64,000 bases of DNA from Leuconostoc citreum (GTDB taxonomy: Bacteria > Bacillota > Bacilli > Lactobacillales > Lactobacillaceae), in contig NZ_PUFH01000006.1 of NCBI RefSeq assembly GCF_004354555.1, forward strand, positions 1 through 64,000, given 5' to 3'. Every line of letters starts with the position of its first letter. Positions within the stretch are counted from its first letter, which is position 1. Below, one piece after another: positions 27,712-35,706 of the stretch. Both the position numbers and the translations under genes were made by a program. Below the pieces are notes generated by a model. The model was not told the origin of the DNA. It saw nothing but the letters and a program-made list of their open reading frames with translations, and searched no databases.

Positions 27712-28941
27712 ATGAATATTGGTCTTTTCACTGATACCTACTTTCCGCAAGTAAGTGGGGTCGCAACATCAATTAAAACACTCAAAGATGCACTTGAAGC
27801 TCAAGGCCATCAAGTTTATATTTTTACTTCGACTGATCCGAAAGTACCTAAAAATAAATTTGAACCACATATTTATCGCTTCTCTAGCGTAGCTTATGTG
27901 GGATTTAAGGACAGACGTTTAGCTTTTCGTGGCTTAATACAAGCAGTTGAGATTGCAAAATCGATACAACTTGACATTGTTCATACTCAGACAGAGTTTT
28001 CTCTGGGGCTACTTGGTAAAATTGTAGGCCGTCAATTAAAGATTCCAGTTATCCATACTTATCATACGATGTATGAAGATTATACGCATTACGTGGCTAA
28101 AGGGCTGTTAATAGGCCCTAAGGGTGTGGGTACGATTATGAAAGCTTATATGATGGGTATGTCAGCGGTGATAGCCCCATCTCAATTAGTACAAGAAACG
28201 CTACTACGCTATGGTGTAAAAGCACCTATACGTATTATTCCTACCGGTGTGGCTTTACCAAATCCAAGCGTTGCAAGGCAAAACTTGCGTGACCAGTTTG
28301 GCTTTTCATCGCGACAGCCTGTGATTTTATCATTAGGTCGATTAGCGTTTGAAAAAAATGTTGCACTGACTATTTCAGTCTTTTCAGAATTACTGCAAAC
28401 ATGGCCAGACGCGCAACTCGTTATTGCTGGTGACGGTCCAGCACGTAAGTCGTTAGAAGAACAAGTCAGTGAATTGTCACTAGAGAAGCAAGTCACTTTT
28501 GTAGGTATGGTCAATCATGATGATATCATGAACTATTATCAAATGAGTAATGTATTTGTTAGTTCTTCAGATACAGAGACGCAAGGGTTGACTTTTATTG
28601 AGGCAATGGCGGCCAATCGACCATTTGTGGCAATTCATTCGCCATACCTCGATAATTTAGTCGATAATGATGCCATTGGTACGCTAGTTTCTGATTATGA
28701 TGAATTATTAGCTGGCATTGAAAAATACCTTACACATCAAGCAGCAGCTAAAGATCAGGCAATTCGTGCTAAAAAAATGCAAGATGTCGATGCCAATACT
28801 TTTGCTAAACGTGTCTTGTCTTTGTACCAAGACGTTTTATCGGACTATCATCAAAGTGACGATGTAGATGATGAATACCCCACAGATGACGAAGTTGGCT
28901 ATATGAAGCGCATACTGCGTAATCCTTTCAGGAGAAATTAA
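27712..28941 (+). CDS. GT4 glycosyltransferase, probable glucosyl-diacylglycerol synthase (LafA-like)
   Basis: A 409-residue GT-B glycosyltransferase. The N-terminal GLFTDTYFPQVSGVATSIKTL and the C-terminal GT4 EX7E segment (ETQGLTFIEAMAA) are typical of 1,2-diacylglycerol 3-alpha-glucosyltransferases. These add glucose from UDP-glucose to diacylglycerol at the inner membrane face, making the anchor glycolipid for lipoteichoic acid. The ATG at 27712 follows GGAGGAGA. The TTG at 27688 would bury that site and is rejected. It opens a block with a second glycosyltransferase, an UPF0104 membrane protein and an LtaS-type synthase, which supports the role. The C-terminus carries an acidic stretch (DDVDDEYPTDDE) not needed for the fold. 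Confidence 0.88.
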   Translation: MNIGLFTDTYFPQVSGVATSIKTLKDALEAQGHQVYIFTSTDPKVPKNKFEPHIYRFSSVAYVGFKDRRLAFRGLIQAVEIAKSIQLDIVHTQTEFSLGLLGKIVGRQLKIPVIHTYHTMYEDYTHYVAKGLLIGPKGVGTIMKAYMMGMSAVIAPSQLVQETLLRYGVKAPIRIIPTGVALPNPSVARQNLRDQFGFSSRQPVILSLGRLAFEKNVALTISVFSELLQTWPDAQLVIAGDGPARKSLEEQVSELSLEKQVTFVGMVNHDDIMNYYQMSNVFVSSSDTETQGLTFIEAMAANRPFVAIHSPYLDNLVDNDAIGTLVSDYDELLAGIEKYLTHQAAAKDQAIRAKKMQDVDANTFAKRVLSLYQDVLSDYHQSDDVDDEYPTDDEVGYMKRILRNPFRRN

Positions 28942-29949
28942 GTGAAAGTACTACTTTATTTTGAAAATCAGAAATTAATCGCTAAATCAGGTATTGGTCG
29001 TGCGCTCAAATTACAACAAAGGGCACTCAGTTATACTGACGTTGAGGTGACAACTGATCCTAAATCGCGTGACTATGATGTTTTGCACATTAATACTTAC
29101 GGTGTGAAGAGTCATTACATGGTCAACCAAGCGCACAAAATGGGTAAAAAGGTTGTCTATCATGGACATTCAACCTATGAAGATTTTCGGAATTCATTCA
29201 CTGGATCTAATCTGATTGCACCGTTCTTTAAACGTTATCTCGTCTCATTATATAAAAAAGCAGATGCCATTATTACGCCAACACCTTATTCTAAACAACT
29301 ACTACGCGGTTATCGACTGAGCCAATATATTGCTCCTATTTCTAATGGCATACCGCTAGAGAAGTATGCAGCGAGTGACGAAAAAGTAAAAAAATTTCGT
29401 GACTATTTTGATTTATCACCGGAACAAAAAGTGGTTATTAGTGTTGGCTTATTTTTTGAAAGAAAAGGCATTCTTGATTTTGTCACTTTGGCAAAGAAAC
29501 ACCCTGAATATGTTTTTATATGGTTTGGCTACACAGACTTACGTTTAGTGCCCCAAAAAATTAGTCGCTTGATTAAGGGTAATCATCCAAGAAACCTTAT
29601 TTTTCCAGGTTATATTACAGGGGATGTTATTCAAGGCGCTTATCAAGGTGCTGACCTCTTCTTATATCCATCGTTTGAAGAGACAGAGGGGATAGTTGTC
29701 CTTGAAGCTTTGGCTTCTAAGCAAAAAGTGCTAGTCAGGGATATACCCGTTTATCATCATTGGCTGGCTGATGGCATTAATAGCTATAAAGCTAAAGATG
29801 TGGCTGCTTTTGAAACATTAATGGTTAAAATATTAAATCATGAACTACCTGATTTAACTGACGCAGGGTACCAATTAGCGGTGGAACGCAACTTGCCTGA
29901 AATAGGGCAACAGTTAAAACGTGTTTATCAGACCGTGTTGAACACATAA
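28942..29949 (+). CDS. GT4 glycosyltransferase, probable second sugar transferase for the glycolipid anchor (LafB-like)
   Basis: A 335-residue GT4 glycosyltransferase beginning at GTG directly after the stop of the previous gene, with AGGAGAAA before it. It has the GT-B layout: an SGIGRALKLQ start, a VVYHGHSTYEDFR segment mid-N-domain, ISNGIPLEKY at the hinge, and the C-terminal EX7E in EETEGIVVLEALAS. LafB-type enzymes add a second hexose (galactose or glucose) to the monoglucosyl-diacylglycerol made by LafA. The sugar cannot be told from sequence. Tight coupling to the LafA-like gene and proximity to ltaS support the pathway assignment. Confidence 0.85.
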   Translation: MKVLLYFENQKLIAKSGIGRALKLQQRALSYTDVEVTTDPKSRDYDVLHINTYGVKSHYMVNQAHKMGKKVVYHGHSTYEDFRNSFTGSNLIAPFFKRYLVSLYKKADAIITPTPYSKQLLRGYRLSQYIAPISNGIPLEKYAASDEKVKKFRDYFDLSPEQKVVISVGLFFERKGILDFVTLAKKHPEYVFIWFGYTDLRLVPQKISRLIKGNHPRNLIFPGYITGDVIQGAYQGADLFLYPSFEETEGIVVLEALASKQKVLVRDIPVYHHWLADGINSYKAKDVAAFETLMVKILNHELPDLTDAGYQLAVERNLPEIGQQLKRVYQTVLNT

Positions 29950-29966
29950 ACCTGTTAGGGGGAAAT

Positions 29967-31025
29967 ATGTCAAGAAGAGATAAAATATCAGCAGTTATCG
30001 TTATTGTACTCACTGCTGTTGTTGTCTACTTTTTAACAAATGAATTACGTGGCAAGGGCGAACAGTTGAAACTTGCTTTACAGCATTTGGATTGGCGTTG
30101 GCTTTTTTTAGGGCTGCTCATGATGATCATATCGTTTTTCTTAGAATCAGCAGCCACCTATGCGATGCTTAATCAAGCAGATCGCAAAAAAACCTCTGTT
30201 GTCGCGTTATTGCGAGTACCGCTTTTGAACCAACTTGGGACAGGCGTGACACCGTTTGCAACTGGTGGGCAACCAGCACAACTTTATGGACTGACACGTT
30301 CAGGTGTTGAAGCAGGGCGAGCATTATCAGTCATATTGATGAAATTTTTAGTCTATCAAGTTGTGGTGGTCGTATGCTTTGTGATAGGTTATTTTGCCGC
30401 AGAGCATTTTATATATGCACAAGTTGACCCAACGTTTGCAACATTTATTCCGTTTGCAATTGCCATTCATGCAGTGGTAATCGTAGGTATTGCACTAGTC
30501 ATGTTTTGGCCAGCGCTAACGATCAGAATTGTGGATATGGTGTCTCCGCTATTCAAAAGATTCATGTCAGAAGTGCGTTATAGGCGATTGATTAGAACAG
30601 TTAAACAAAAAATTGACAACTTTCATCAAGAATCACGTCGTGTGATTAGTAGTTGGGAATCTTTGTTAGGTGGTACATTTTTCACAACCTTACAATTGAT
30701 TGTCTTCTATATGATACCTTATTTTGTTATTCGCGCTTTTGGTTACAGTGAAACCAATCCATGGCTAATTGTGACAATGAATATTATGATTGTGATGGTG
30801 ATATCACTTTTCCCGATTCCGGGTGGTGTTGGTGGCGCTGAACTGAGCTTCCAATTGCTTTTTTCACCGTTTGTTAAAAATCCGGCAACATTAATACTTG
30901 TTATTTTAATTTGGCGCTTGATTACCTATTATTTTGGCTTATTTGCTGGTATTGTGGCGTATATGATACCAGCGCGCCATGTTACAAGGAGCAACCATGA
31001 AGATACAAAAAAATCACCAGATTAG
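29967..31025 (+). CDS. UPF0104/YbhN-family membrane protein (flippase-like)
   Basis: A 352-residue integral membrane protein with about eight hydrophobic segments. It contains the family's signature regions: a QLGTGVTPFATGGQPAQ-type segment near residue 95 and FPIPGGVGGAELSF near 275. These regions are shared with the N-terminal flippase part of MprF. It sits 17 bases after two glycolipid glycosyltransferase genes and is followed by a DUF1797 gene and ltaS. It could move a glycolipid, for example the lipoteichoic acid anchor, across the membrane. That role is inferred from family and position and has not been shown for this family in LAB as far as I know. A GGGGG-containing ribosome binding site precedes the ATG. 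Confidence 0.85.
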   Translation: MSRRDKISAVIVIVLTAVVVYFLTNELRGKGEQLKLALQHLDWRWLFLGLLMMIISFFLESAATYAMLNQADRKKTSVVALLRVPLLNQLGTGVTPFATGGQPAQLYGLTRSGVEAGRALSVILMKFLVYQVVVVVCFVIGYFAAEHFIYAQVDPTFATFIPFAIAIHAVVIVGIALVMFWPALTIRIVDMVSPLFKRFMSEVRYRRLIRTVKQKIDNFHQESRRVISSWESLLGGTFFTTLQLIVFYMIPYFVIRAFGYSETNPWLIVTMNIMIVMVISLFPIPGGVGGAELSFQLLFSPFVKNPATLILVILIWRLITYYFGLFAGIVAYMIPARHVTRSNHEDTKKSPD

Positions 31026-31263
31026 TGATTTAAATCAGATATTGGGTCGTTTGCGCGCTATGATTGACGCAACTGACAATCAATTTCAAAGCCGGCGTTT
31101 TGATGTTTTTGGCATTGAAGCGTTACGAGTAGAATACGACCAGCTTACAAAGATTTGGACCGTGTATGAGCACCGCCAAATACGTCATTTTCAGTTTGAT
31201 GACATTGACCTTGTAGCCATTGAAATTTATGATGTCCTACATGATTTTAAATTAATCTTTTGA
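30997..31263 (+). CDS. DUF1797 (YkuJ-like) small protein
   Basis: An 88-residue cytoplasmic protein resembling B. subtilis YkuJ. The C-terminal segment FDDIDLVAIEIYDVLHDF matches the conserved FDNIDMVSIEIFELL end of that family, and the N-terminal helix carries ILGRLRAMIDA. The function of the family is unknown. The start at 30997 has ACAAGGAG at the right distance and lies 29 bases inside the end of the upstream membrane-protein gene, so the two are coupled. In-frame extension to 30979 is possible but unnecessary. Confidence 0.82.
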   Translation: MKIQKNHQISDLNQILGRLRAMIDATDNQFQSRRFDVFGIEALRVEYDQLTKIWTVYEHRQIRHFQFDDIDLVAIEIYDVLHDFKLIF

Positions 31264-31348
31264 TTGACAGTGTTATATTGACGACTAAGCTGTATATGCT
31301 CGTCTCAGTCAAAGTATTATAGTTTGTAGGTATGTGAAGGAAAAGAAT

Positions 31349-33508
31349 ATGTTTAACCGTTTTAAAAAAATCCCAAGTCTGAAAACAATTTGGCAAAAAA
31401 TTAAACGCACAATGGATACATCTGCACCACTGGTTTGGTTTTTTGTCTTAAATGTTGTGCTTGTTTGGTTTAAGACTTTTGTCAATTATCATATGAATTT
31501 TAATTTAGGTGCAGAAGGTGCGACACAGCAATTTCTGTTGTTCCTAAATCCAATACCAACTGCCATTATATTTTTGAGTATCGCACTGTATTTCCGTGGT
31601 GTGGTTAGTTATTGGGTGGCAATTGCTTTTAATCTGATTCAGTCGATTTGGCTGTTTGCCAATGTTTTATATTACCGCGAATTTTCTGACTTTCTCTCAA
31701 TGGGTATTCTAAGTTCAGGTAGTTCAACGGGGAATAATTTGAGTAAATCAATTGCGGCAATTATTCACTGGTCAGATTATATGGTATTTGTTGATATCAT
31801 CATTCTGATCTTGTTGGTGGTATTCAAGCAACTCACAATTGACCGTAAAGGTGTTCAAAAGAAATTTGCTATTTTAACTACAATACTTGGTTTTGCTTTG
31901 ATGTTAGTTGATTTTGGAATTGCTTCAGCAGATCGATCAGGCCTGTTGACACGTTCATTTGATAACAATTATATTGTGAAATATTTAGGACTAAATGAAT
32001 ATGCTGTCTTTAATGCCGTACAAACGTATAATCAAACAGAGAGTCGTAAAAGAGCCAAGCCGGCTGATTTAACAAAAATTAAGAAATTTGTTGCCACACA
32101 AAAATTACCTGATAACATCCAATATTATGGTACGCAAAAAGGTAAGAATGTGTTTATGATTCATTTAGAATCATTTCAACAATTTTTAATTGATTACAAA
32201 GTAGACAATCGTGAAGTTACACCGAACTTGAATAAGTTTTACCATGATCAACATACATTAAGTTTTGATAATTTTTATAATCAAGTGGGCCAAGGTAAGA
32301 CATCAGATGCTGAAATGATGCAAGAAAATTCGTTATACGGTCTAGCAACTGGATCTGCAATGGTGAAATATGGCACGAATAATACATTTGAGTCACTACC
32401 AGGTATTTTAGACCAACGTGGCTATACGACAGCAGCTTTTCATGGTGATGTGGCTAGTTTCTGGAACCGCGATAATACTTATAAATCATTTGGTTATAAC
32501 TACTTCTTCTCAAAAGCTTACTATCCTAATGCTAGTAAGCCAAACTTCAATGTTGGCTATGGCTTGAAGGATAAAATTTTCTTGCAAGATAGTGCGAAAT
32601 ATATTGAACAATTACCACAACCTTTCTATGCCAAGCTGATAACTGTAACGAACCATTATCCATACGAAATTGATAAAGCAAATATTAGTTTTCCGGCAAC
32701 CACGACAGGCGACAATACAGTTGATGGCTACGTTCAAACTGCCCATTATTTAGACCAAGCTTTTGGTGAACTTATGACTTATCTTCAAAAAGCTGGTTTA
32801 TATGATAATTCTGTTTTTGTGCTTTATGGTGATCATTATGGTATTTCGGAAAATCATCAACCGGCGATTGCACAGCTACTTGGTAAAGATAAAGTCACGA
32901 ATTACGATTTGGCACAGTTCCAGAAAGTACCTTTCATGATTCATGGCAATAATTTAAAGGGTGGGATTAACCACACTTATGGTGGCGAAATTGATATGCT
33001 ACCAACGTTGCTTGACCTATTAGGGGTACCAGATGATAACATGACGATGTTTGGTCAGGATATGTTGTCACCAAAGTATGAAGGTGTCGTACCAATGCGT
33101 AATGGTAATTGGATTACGCCAAAGTATATGAAATATAATAATCAATATTTCAATACCACGAATGGGCAGCAAGTGACACTCGATTCTGATTCAGAGTTGA
33201 AAAAGATTGCAACAACAACGCAAGATTATGTCAATAAGGTATTGAGTTACTCAGATGCTGTAATTACTGGCGATTTATTACGTTTTGATACAGGTCGTTC
33301 TGATTTCCATCCAGTTAATAAAAAGGATTTTGATTATAAAAAGAGCACTGGCTTAGACCGGCTTAAGGAAGCGCAAAAAACAAATCCGTCTAGTGTACTC
33401 GCTAAAAATAATGGCAAATCGACTTTGGATATGTACAAAACTGATGCGCCCGAACTCAATGGGACATCAGCAGCAAATAATGATAATAGTAGTAGCAGTA
33501 GTAAATAA
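31349..33508 (+). CDS. ltaS: LtaS-type glycerol phosphate lipoteichoic acid synthase
   Basis: A membrane sulfatase-fold enzyme that polymerises glycerol phosphate from phosphatidylglycerol onto a glycolipid, building lipoteichoic acid outside the cell. Five membrane helices fill about residues 25-205. The extracytoplasmic catalytic domain follows, with HLESFQQFLI at the metal site, nucleophile Thr318 in QGKTSDAEMM, HGDVASFWNRD and the late YGDHYGIS. The last ~40 residues are Ser/Asn-rich. The ATG at 31349 is preferred over the GTG at 31334 because GAAGGA lies between them. Genes for glycolipid anchor synthesis are immediately upstream. With one copy visible, I cannot say whether a primase paralog exists elsewhere. 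Confidence 0.93.
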   Translation: MFNRFKKIPSLKTIWQKIKRTMDTSAPLVWFFVLNVVLVWFKTFVNYHMNFNLGAEGATQQFLLFLNPIPTAIIFLSIALYFRGVVSYWVAIAFNLIQSIWLFANVLYYREFSDFLSMGILSSGSSTGNNLSKSIAAIIHWSDYMVFVDIIILILLVVFKQLTIDRKGVQKKFAILTTILGFALMLVDFGIASADRSGLLTRSFDNNYIVKYLGLNEYAVFNAVQTYNQTESRKRAKPADLTKIKKFVATQKLPDNIQYYGTQKGKNVFMIHLESFQQFLIDYKVDNREVTPNLNKFYHDQHTLSFDNFYNQVGQGKTSDAEMMQENSLYGLATGSAMVKYGTNNTFESLPGILDQRGYTTAAFHGDVASFWNRDNTYKSFGYNYFFSKAYYPNASKPNFNVGYGLKDKIFLQDSAKYIEQLPQPFYAKLITVTNHYPYEIDKANISFPATTTGDNTVDGYVQTAHYLDQAFGELMTYLQKAGLYDNSVFVLYGDHYGISENHQPAIAQLLGKDKVTNYDLAQFQKVPFMIHGNNLKGGINHTYGGEIDMLPTLLDLLGVPDDNMTMFGQDMLSPKYEGVVPMRNGNWITPKYMKYNNQYFNTTNGQQVTLDSDSELKKIATTTQDYVNKVLSYSDAVITGDLLRFDTGRSDFHPVNKKDFDYKKSTGLDRLKEAQKTNPSSVLAKNNGKSTLDMYKTDAPELNGTSAANNDNSSSSSK

Positions 33509-33540
33509 AACGAGCAAACAATAGAACGTTTGTTCGTTTT
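33507..33540 (+). terminator. ltaS terminator, right arm overlapping the uvrB SOS box
   Basis: AAAACGAGCAAAC (33507-33519) pairs with GTTTGTTCGTTTT (33528-33540), with one wobble. It is followed by A and a few T. The right arm shares bases with the LexA-type site at 33524-33535. Confidence 0.75.
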
Positions 33541-33550
33541 ATTGTATAAT
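33524..33550 (+). promoter_or_regulatory. uvrB promoter with LexA/DinR SOS box
   Basis: GAAC-GTTT-GTTC at 33524-33535 matches the Gram-positive LexA core GAACNNNNGTTC. TATAAT at 33545-33550 is the -10, so the box covers the -35 to spacer zone where a repressor would block RNA polymerase. UvrB is a classic SOS gene in B. subtilis. No comparable box is seen ahead of uvrA. Confidence 0.8.
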
Positions 33551-33580
33551 AATATTAAAAGTCTATGAAAGAAGAAACCT

Positions 33581-35587
33581 ATGCGTGAAAATGTTGCGGC
33601 TCAAGATTTCGAGGTTGTGTCTAAGTATCAGCCAACTGGTGATCAGCCTCGGGCAATTAGCCAGTTAGTCAGTGGAATTAATGCAGGTGTTAAAGAACAA
33701 ATCTTGTTGGGAGCAACAGGCACAGGAAAAACATTTACCATTTCAAATGTCATTAAAACCGTTAAGAAACCGACACTAGTTTTAAGTCACAATAAAACGT
33801 TGGCGGGACAATTATATGGTGAATTAAAAGAATTCTTTCCAAACAATGCGGTTGAGTACTTCGTTTCTTATTATGATTACTATCAACCTGAGGCCTACGT
33901 CCCCAGTTCTGATACCTTTATTGAAAAAGATTCTGCCGTCAATGATGAAATCGATCAATTACGTAATTCGGCTACAAGTTCGCTTCTATCTCGTCGTGAT
34001 GTCATTGTTGTGGCTTCTGTGAGTTCAATCTTTGGATTAGGCGATCCACATCAATATCAAGAACACGTCATTAACTTGCGTGTTGGTAATGAATATGGAC
34101 GTGACCAGTTAATGCGTGATTTGATAGGCGTTCAATTCACACGTAACGATATTGATTTTCATCGTGGTTCTTTTCGTGTACGTGGCGATATTGTAGAAAT
34201 TTTTCCGGCTTCTGAAGACGAGGTCGCTCTGCGAATTGAATTTTTTGGTGATGAAATCGATCGTATTAGAGAAATCAATGCCCTGACCGGCGAGACAGCT
34301 TCAGAACGTGATTTCGTGTCTATTTATCCAGCAAAACATTTTATGACGGATGATAATCAAATGCAACGCGCATTAAATGGTATTCGTCAAGAAATGGCAG
34401 CGCAAGTTACCAAGTTTGAACAAGAAGGTAAGTTATTAGAAGCCCAAAGGATTAAGCAGCGAACCGAATATGATTTAGCCATGCTTGAAGAAATGGGCTT
34501 TGTTGGTGGTATTGAAAATTATTCTCGCTGGATGGATGGCCGTCAAGCAGGCGAGCCACCTTTTACTTTACTCGATTTCTTCCCTGAAGATTTTTTGATT
34601 ATTGTTGATGAAAGTCATGTGACGATGCCGCAAGTTAGAGGAATGTTTAACGGTGATCGTGCGCGTAAAGAGACACTGGTCAATTATGGCTTTCGCCTAC
34701 CATCGGCTCTTGATAACCGACCATTAAAGCTGCCAGAATTTGAAAAGCATGTTAATCAAATTATTTATATGTCGGCAACGCCTGGTGATTATGAATTAGA
34801 GCGTGTAACAAAAGATCACATTGCACAACAGATTATACGACCAACAGGTTTATTAGATCCAGAAGTCGAAGTACGTCCAGTTATGGGACAAATTGATGAT
34901 CTTGTTGGCGAAATTAACAAACGAACTGATAAAAATGAGCGTGTCTTTATTACAACGTTAACAAAACGTATGGCAGAAGACTTGACTGATTACCTTAAAA
35001 ACGTCGGTATCAAAGTAGCTTACCTACATGCGGATATCAAAACGTTAGAACGTACAGAAATTATTCGTGATTTGCGTTTAGGAAAATATGATGTATTGAT
35101 TGGGATTAACTTATTGCGAGAGGGGATTGATGTCCCTGAAGTATCATTAGTGGCAATTTTAGATGCAGATAAGGAAGGCTTTTTGCGCAATCCACGCTCG
35201 CTCATACAAACAATCGGGCGTGCAGCTCGTAACGCTAATGGCCATGTCATTATGTATGCTGATAGCGTTACAAAATCAATGCAAGAAGCCATGGACGAGA
35301 CTGCAAGGCGCCGTGAAATACAAATGCAGTATAATACAGTACACGATATTGTACCAACGACAATTAAAAAAGACATTCGAGAACGTATCAGTGTCCGCAC
35401 GGAAACCGATGGTGGGGCTGAAACAATTGATTTGACACAAGTAGCCTTCAGAGACTTACCGCAAGATGAGCAACAGGCCATTATTAAAAATATGGAAAGT
35501 CAAATGAAGTCTGCAGCAAAGGCCTTGAATTTCGAGGAAGCAGCACAACTTCGTGATAGTGTGATGAGCTTGAAGGCCAGCCTTTGA
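33581..35587 (+). CDS. uvrB: Excinuclease ABC subunit B
   Basis: The damage-verification helicase of nucleotide excision repair, acting with UvrA and UvrC on DNA. It has 668 residues, normal length. Motifs: Walker A GATGTGKT, the beta-hairpin segment [31 protein letters not shown], the second helicase half with [15 protein letters not shown] and QTIGRAARN, and the C-terminal UVR motif ([14 protein letters not shown]) that binds UvrC. No cysteine is present. Even the usual VASVSCI segment reads VASVSSI. The ATG follows AAAGAAG. It is preceded by an SOS box and followed 119 bases later by uvrA. Confidence 0.98.
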   Translation: MRENVAAQDFEVVSKYQPTGDQPRAISQLVSGINAGVKEQILLGATGTGKTFTISNVIKTVKKPTLVLSHNKTLAGQLYGELKEFFPNNAVEYFVSYYDYYQPEAYVPSSDTFIEKDSAVNDEIDQLRNSATSSLLSRRDVIVVASVSSIFGLGDPHQYQEHVINLRVGNEYGRDQLMRDLIGVQFTRNDIDFHRGSFRVRGDIVEIFPASEDEVALRIEFFGDEIDRIREINALTGETASERDFVSIYPAKHFMTDDNQMQRALNGIRQEMAAQVTKFEQEGKLLEAQRIKQRTEYDLAMLEEMGFVGGIENYSRWMDGRQAGEPPFTLLDFFPEDFLIIVDESHVTMPQVRGMFNGDRARKETLVNYGFRLPSALDNRPLKLPEFEKHVNQIIYMSATPGDYELERVTKDHIAQQIIRPTGLLDPEVEVRPVMGQIDDLVGEINKRTDKNERVFITTLTKRMAEDLTDYLKNVGIKVAYLHADIKTLERTEIIRDLRLGKYDVLIGINLLREGIDVPEVSLVAILDADKEGFLRNPRSLIQTIGRAARNANGHVIMYADSVTKSMQEAMDETARRREIQMQYNTVHDIVPTTIKKDIRERISVRTETDGGAETIDLTQVAFRDLPQDEQQAIIKNMESQMKSAAKALNFEEAAQLRDSVMSLKASL

Positions 35588-35636
35588 TAGCAAATTTTAC
35601 TACCAGTATCAAAACTAAGAGAGAATGAAGGGCTGA

Positions 35637-35695
35637 GCTATGACTATCATGTAGCGGTAGTTTGTTACACAATCTACCATCGAGCACATAGCTTA
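35637..35695 (+). repeat. Nested inverted repeats ahead of uvrA
   Basis: AGCTATG (35637-35643) can pair with CATAGCT (35689-35695). Inside, GGTAG and CTACC can pair, with TGT/ACA further in. There is no T run. The uvrA ATG follows only about 12 bases later, with no ribosome binding site in between. This could be an RNA structure affecting uvrA translation. Confidence 0.4.
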
Positions 35696-35706
35696 ATAAT
35701 AATTAA

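Noticed and set aside
29967-31025. Second MprF
   Set aside because: It has the flippase-like membrane part only, with no synthase domain, so it is annotated as UPF0104 rather than mprF.
35020-35481. Minus-strand ORF of 153 codons inside uvrB
   Set aside because: It lies wholly inside the UvrB reading frame, whose motifs are intact. It has no promoter or ribosome binding site, and its Ser/Arg-rich composition is what the antisense of this gene would give.
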